Shown here piece by piece: positions 63,333 to 64,000 of a DNA stretch of 64,000 nt. A program made the translations under genes and the position numbers. This stretch comes from Roseovarius lutimaris (GTDB lineage: Bacteria; Pseudomonadota; Alphaproteobacteria; Rhodobacterales; Rhodobacteraceae). The stretch lies in assembly GCF_900115165.1 (NCBI RefSeq), contig NZ_FOVP01000015.1, positions 62,001 to 126,000 of the forward strand. The letters run 5' to 3'. Within the stretch, counting starts at the first letter, position 1; each line of letters begins with the position of its first letter. The notes beneath the pieces are model-generated. The model saw nothing but the letters and a program-made list of their open reading frames with translations. It searched no databases and was not told where the DNA came from.

Positions 63333-64000
63333 CCCGCATGCACCGGAAAGCGGCGATTGGCGGCATAGACCGCCACCAACACCACAAAGGAAATCCCCAG
63401 AAGGATCGCCGACAACAGATGCGCCTGTGCATATTCAAGGGTCTCGACATGCTCGTATATCGCAATCGAAATGACCTTGGTCTGGCCCGGGATATTGCCC
63501 CCGACCATCAGAACCACACCGAATTCGCCAAGGGTATGCGCAAAGCTAAGCACCATCGCGGTCAGATATCCGCGCAGCGCAAGCGGCGTGGCGACAGTGA
63601 AAAACCGATCCATTGGCCCGGCACCAAGCGAGGCCGCCGCCTCCATCGGGTGCCTGCCGATTGCCTCGAAACTGGCCTGAAGCGGTTGCACGGTGAAGGG
63701 CAGCGAATAAAGCACCGACGCGACCACAAGCCCGGTGAACGAGAATGTAAGCGCCGTGCCGGTCACATCGCGCCAGGCCCCGCCAAGCATGCTGTTGGGG
63801 CTCAGCAGAACCAACAGGTAGAACCCCAGAACCGTCGGCGGCAGAACCAGAGGCAAGGCCGTGATCGCCTCGACCGCCACCTTGGCGCGGCTGCGGGTTT
63901 GCGCCAGCCACCAGGCCAGCGGCGTGCCGACAAGAAGCAGGATCACCACGCTGATCCCCGCCAGCCGCATGGTCAGCCAGAGCGGTGTGAGGTCGGGAAA
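63329..64000 (-). CDS. modB: Molybdate ABC transporter permease ModB, 5' end outside window
   Basis: About 224 residues visible; the coding frame continues past the window edge (FPDLTPLWLT precedes the first in-window Met, so this Met is not the true start). LPLVLPPTVLGFYLLVLLSP and the coupling loop EAAASLGAGPMDRFFTVATPLALRG are ModB hallmarks. Five to six hydrophobic segments. Followed by modC. Confidence 0.93.
   Translation of the reverse strand, partial: FPDLTPLWLTMRLAGISVVILLLVGTPLAWWLAQTRSRAKVAVEAITALPLVLPPTVLGFYLLVLLSPNSMLGGAWRDVTGTALTFSFTGLVVASVLYSLPFTVQPLQASFEAIGRHPMEAAASLGAGPMDRFFTVATPLALRGYLTAMVLSFAHTLGEFGVVLMVGGNIPGQTKVISIAIYEHVETLEYAQAHLLSAILLGISFVVLVAVYAANRRFPVHAG

Overview
The window looks like core chromosome of a GC-rich alphaproteobacterium of the Rhodobacteraceae (Roseobacter group). 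Evidence: a petP-petR type MarR/OmpR pair, the lgt-midA-pgeF operon, crotonyl-CoA carboxylase/reductase and ethylmalonyl-CoA mutase (ethylmalonyl-CoA pathway), a bifunctional ATP sulfurylase/APS kinase, a Hint-domain protein, DUF1150 beside Hsp20, a CtrA-type TTAA-N7-TTAAC box and TRAP/Liv-type transporters. I saw no rRNA, tRNA, CRISPR array, transposase or phage gene. Genes are tightly packed, with many 1-8 bp overlaps. The only gene-free stretch above 300 bp is 5533-5866.

Layout. 1-5.1 kb: ilvE (cut by the window edge), petP-petR, ubiK-like, lgt-midA-pgeF. 5.4-10.3 kb: a 45-residue basic protein, a Hint protein, an Lrp-type regulator, trxB and sat/cysC. 10.3-19.8 kb: PhzF-like, DUF1150-hsp20 with a sigma32-type promoter, YdcH-like, purE-purK, orphan phnM-like, a lipase-like hydrolase, Nudix, a GreB-like factor, DMT exporter, GNAT and a secreted purple-acid-phosphatase-like enzyme. 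19.9-24.1 kb: groEL-groES with a CIRCE operator, Mn-dependent pyrophosphatase, and a LuxR solo with a small overlapping upstream gene. 24.3-29.2 kb: ccr, a PlsB-like acyltransferase and ecm. 29.3-36.5 kb: GNAT, then a Liv-type ABC transporter cluster with two accessory genes of unknown role. 36.7-45 kb: a very acidic protein with a folded domain at each end, thiN, a BT1-like MFS protein, a membrane histidine kinase, a MATE exporter and two thioesterases. 45.1-54.5 kb: two MerR regulators followed by a fatty-acid/acyl-CoA degradation cluster (two acyl-CoA dehydrogenases, GST, thiolase, cupin, fadB-like). 54.6-64 kb: TRAP-TAXI transporter, beta-carbonic anhydrase, an HPt-like protein, leucyl aminopeptidase, NlpC/P60 peptidase, agmatinase, modC and a cut modB.

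How the parts work together. Acyl-CoA degradation (46-54 kb) yields acetyl-CoA, which the ethylmalonyl-CoA pathway (ccr, ecm) can assimilate. A TTACG-type motif lies in front of the second merR gene, and a weaker version lies in front of ecm, so one MerR family may link them. The most interesting regulatory island is 23.2-24.25 kb. There a LuxR protein with all six conserved acyl-homoserine-lactone pocket residues overlaps a small conserved-looking gene, and the pair is preceded by a perfect CtrA box and an 18-bp perfect palindrome. No luxI is present. Other candidates for new biology are the acidic two-headed protein (36.7-38.8 kb), the accessory genes of the Liv-type cluster, an AT-rich membrane gene wedged by start/stop overlaps into the fatty-acid cluster, a 182-bp inverted-repeat element at 49.4 kb, and an HPt-like protein without the phospho-accepting histidine.
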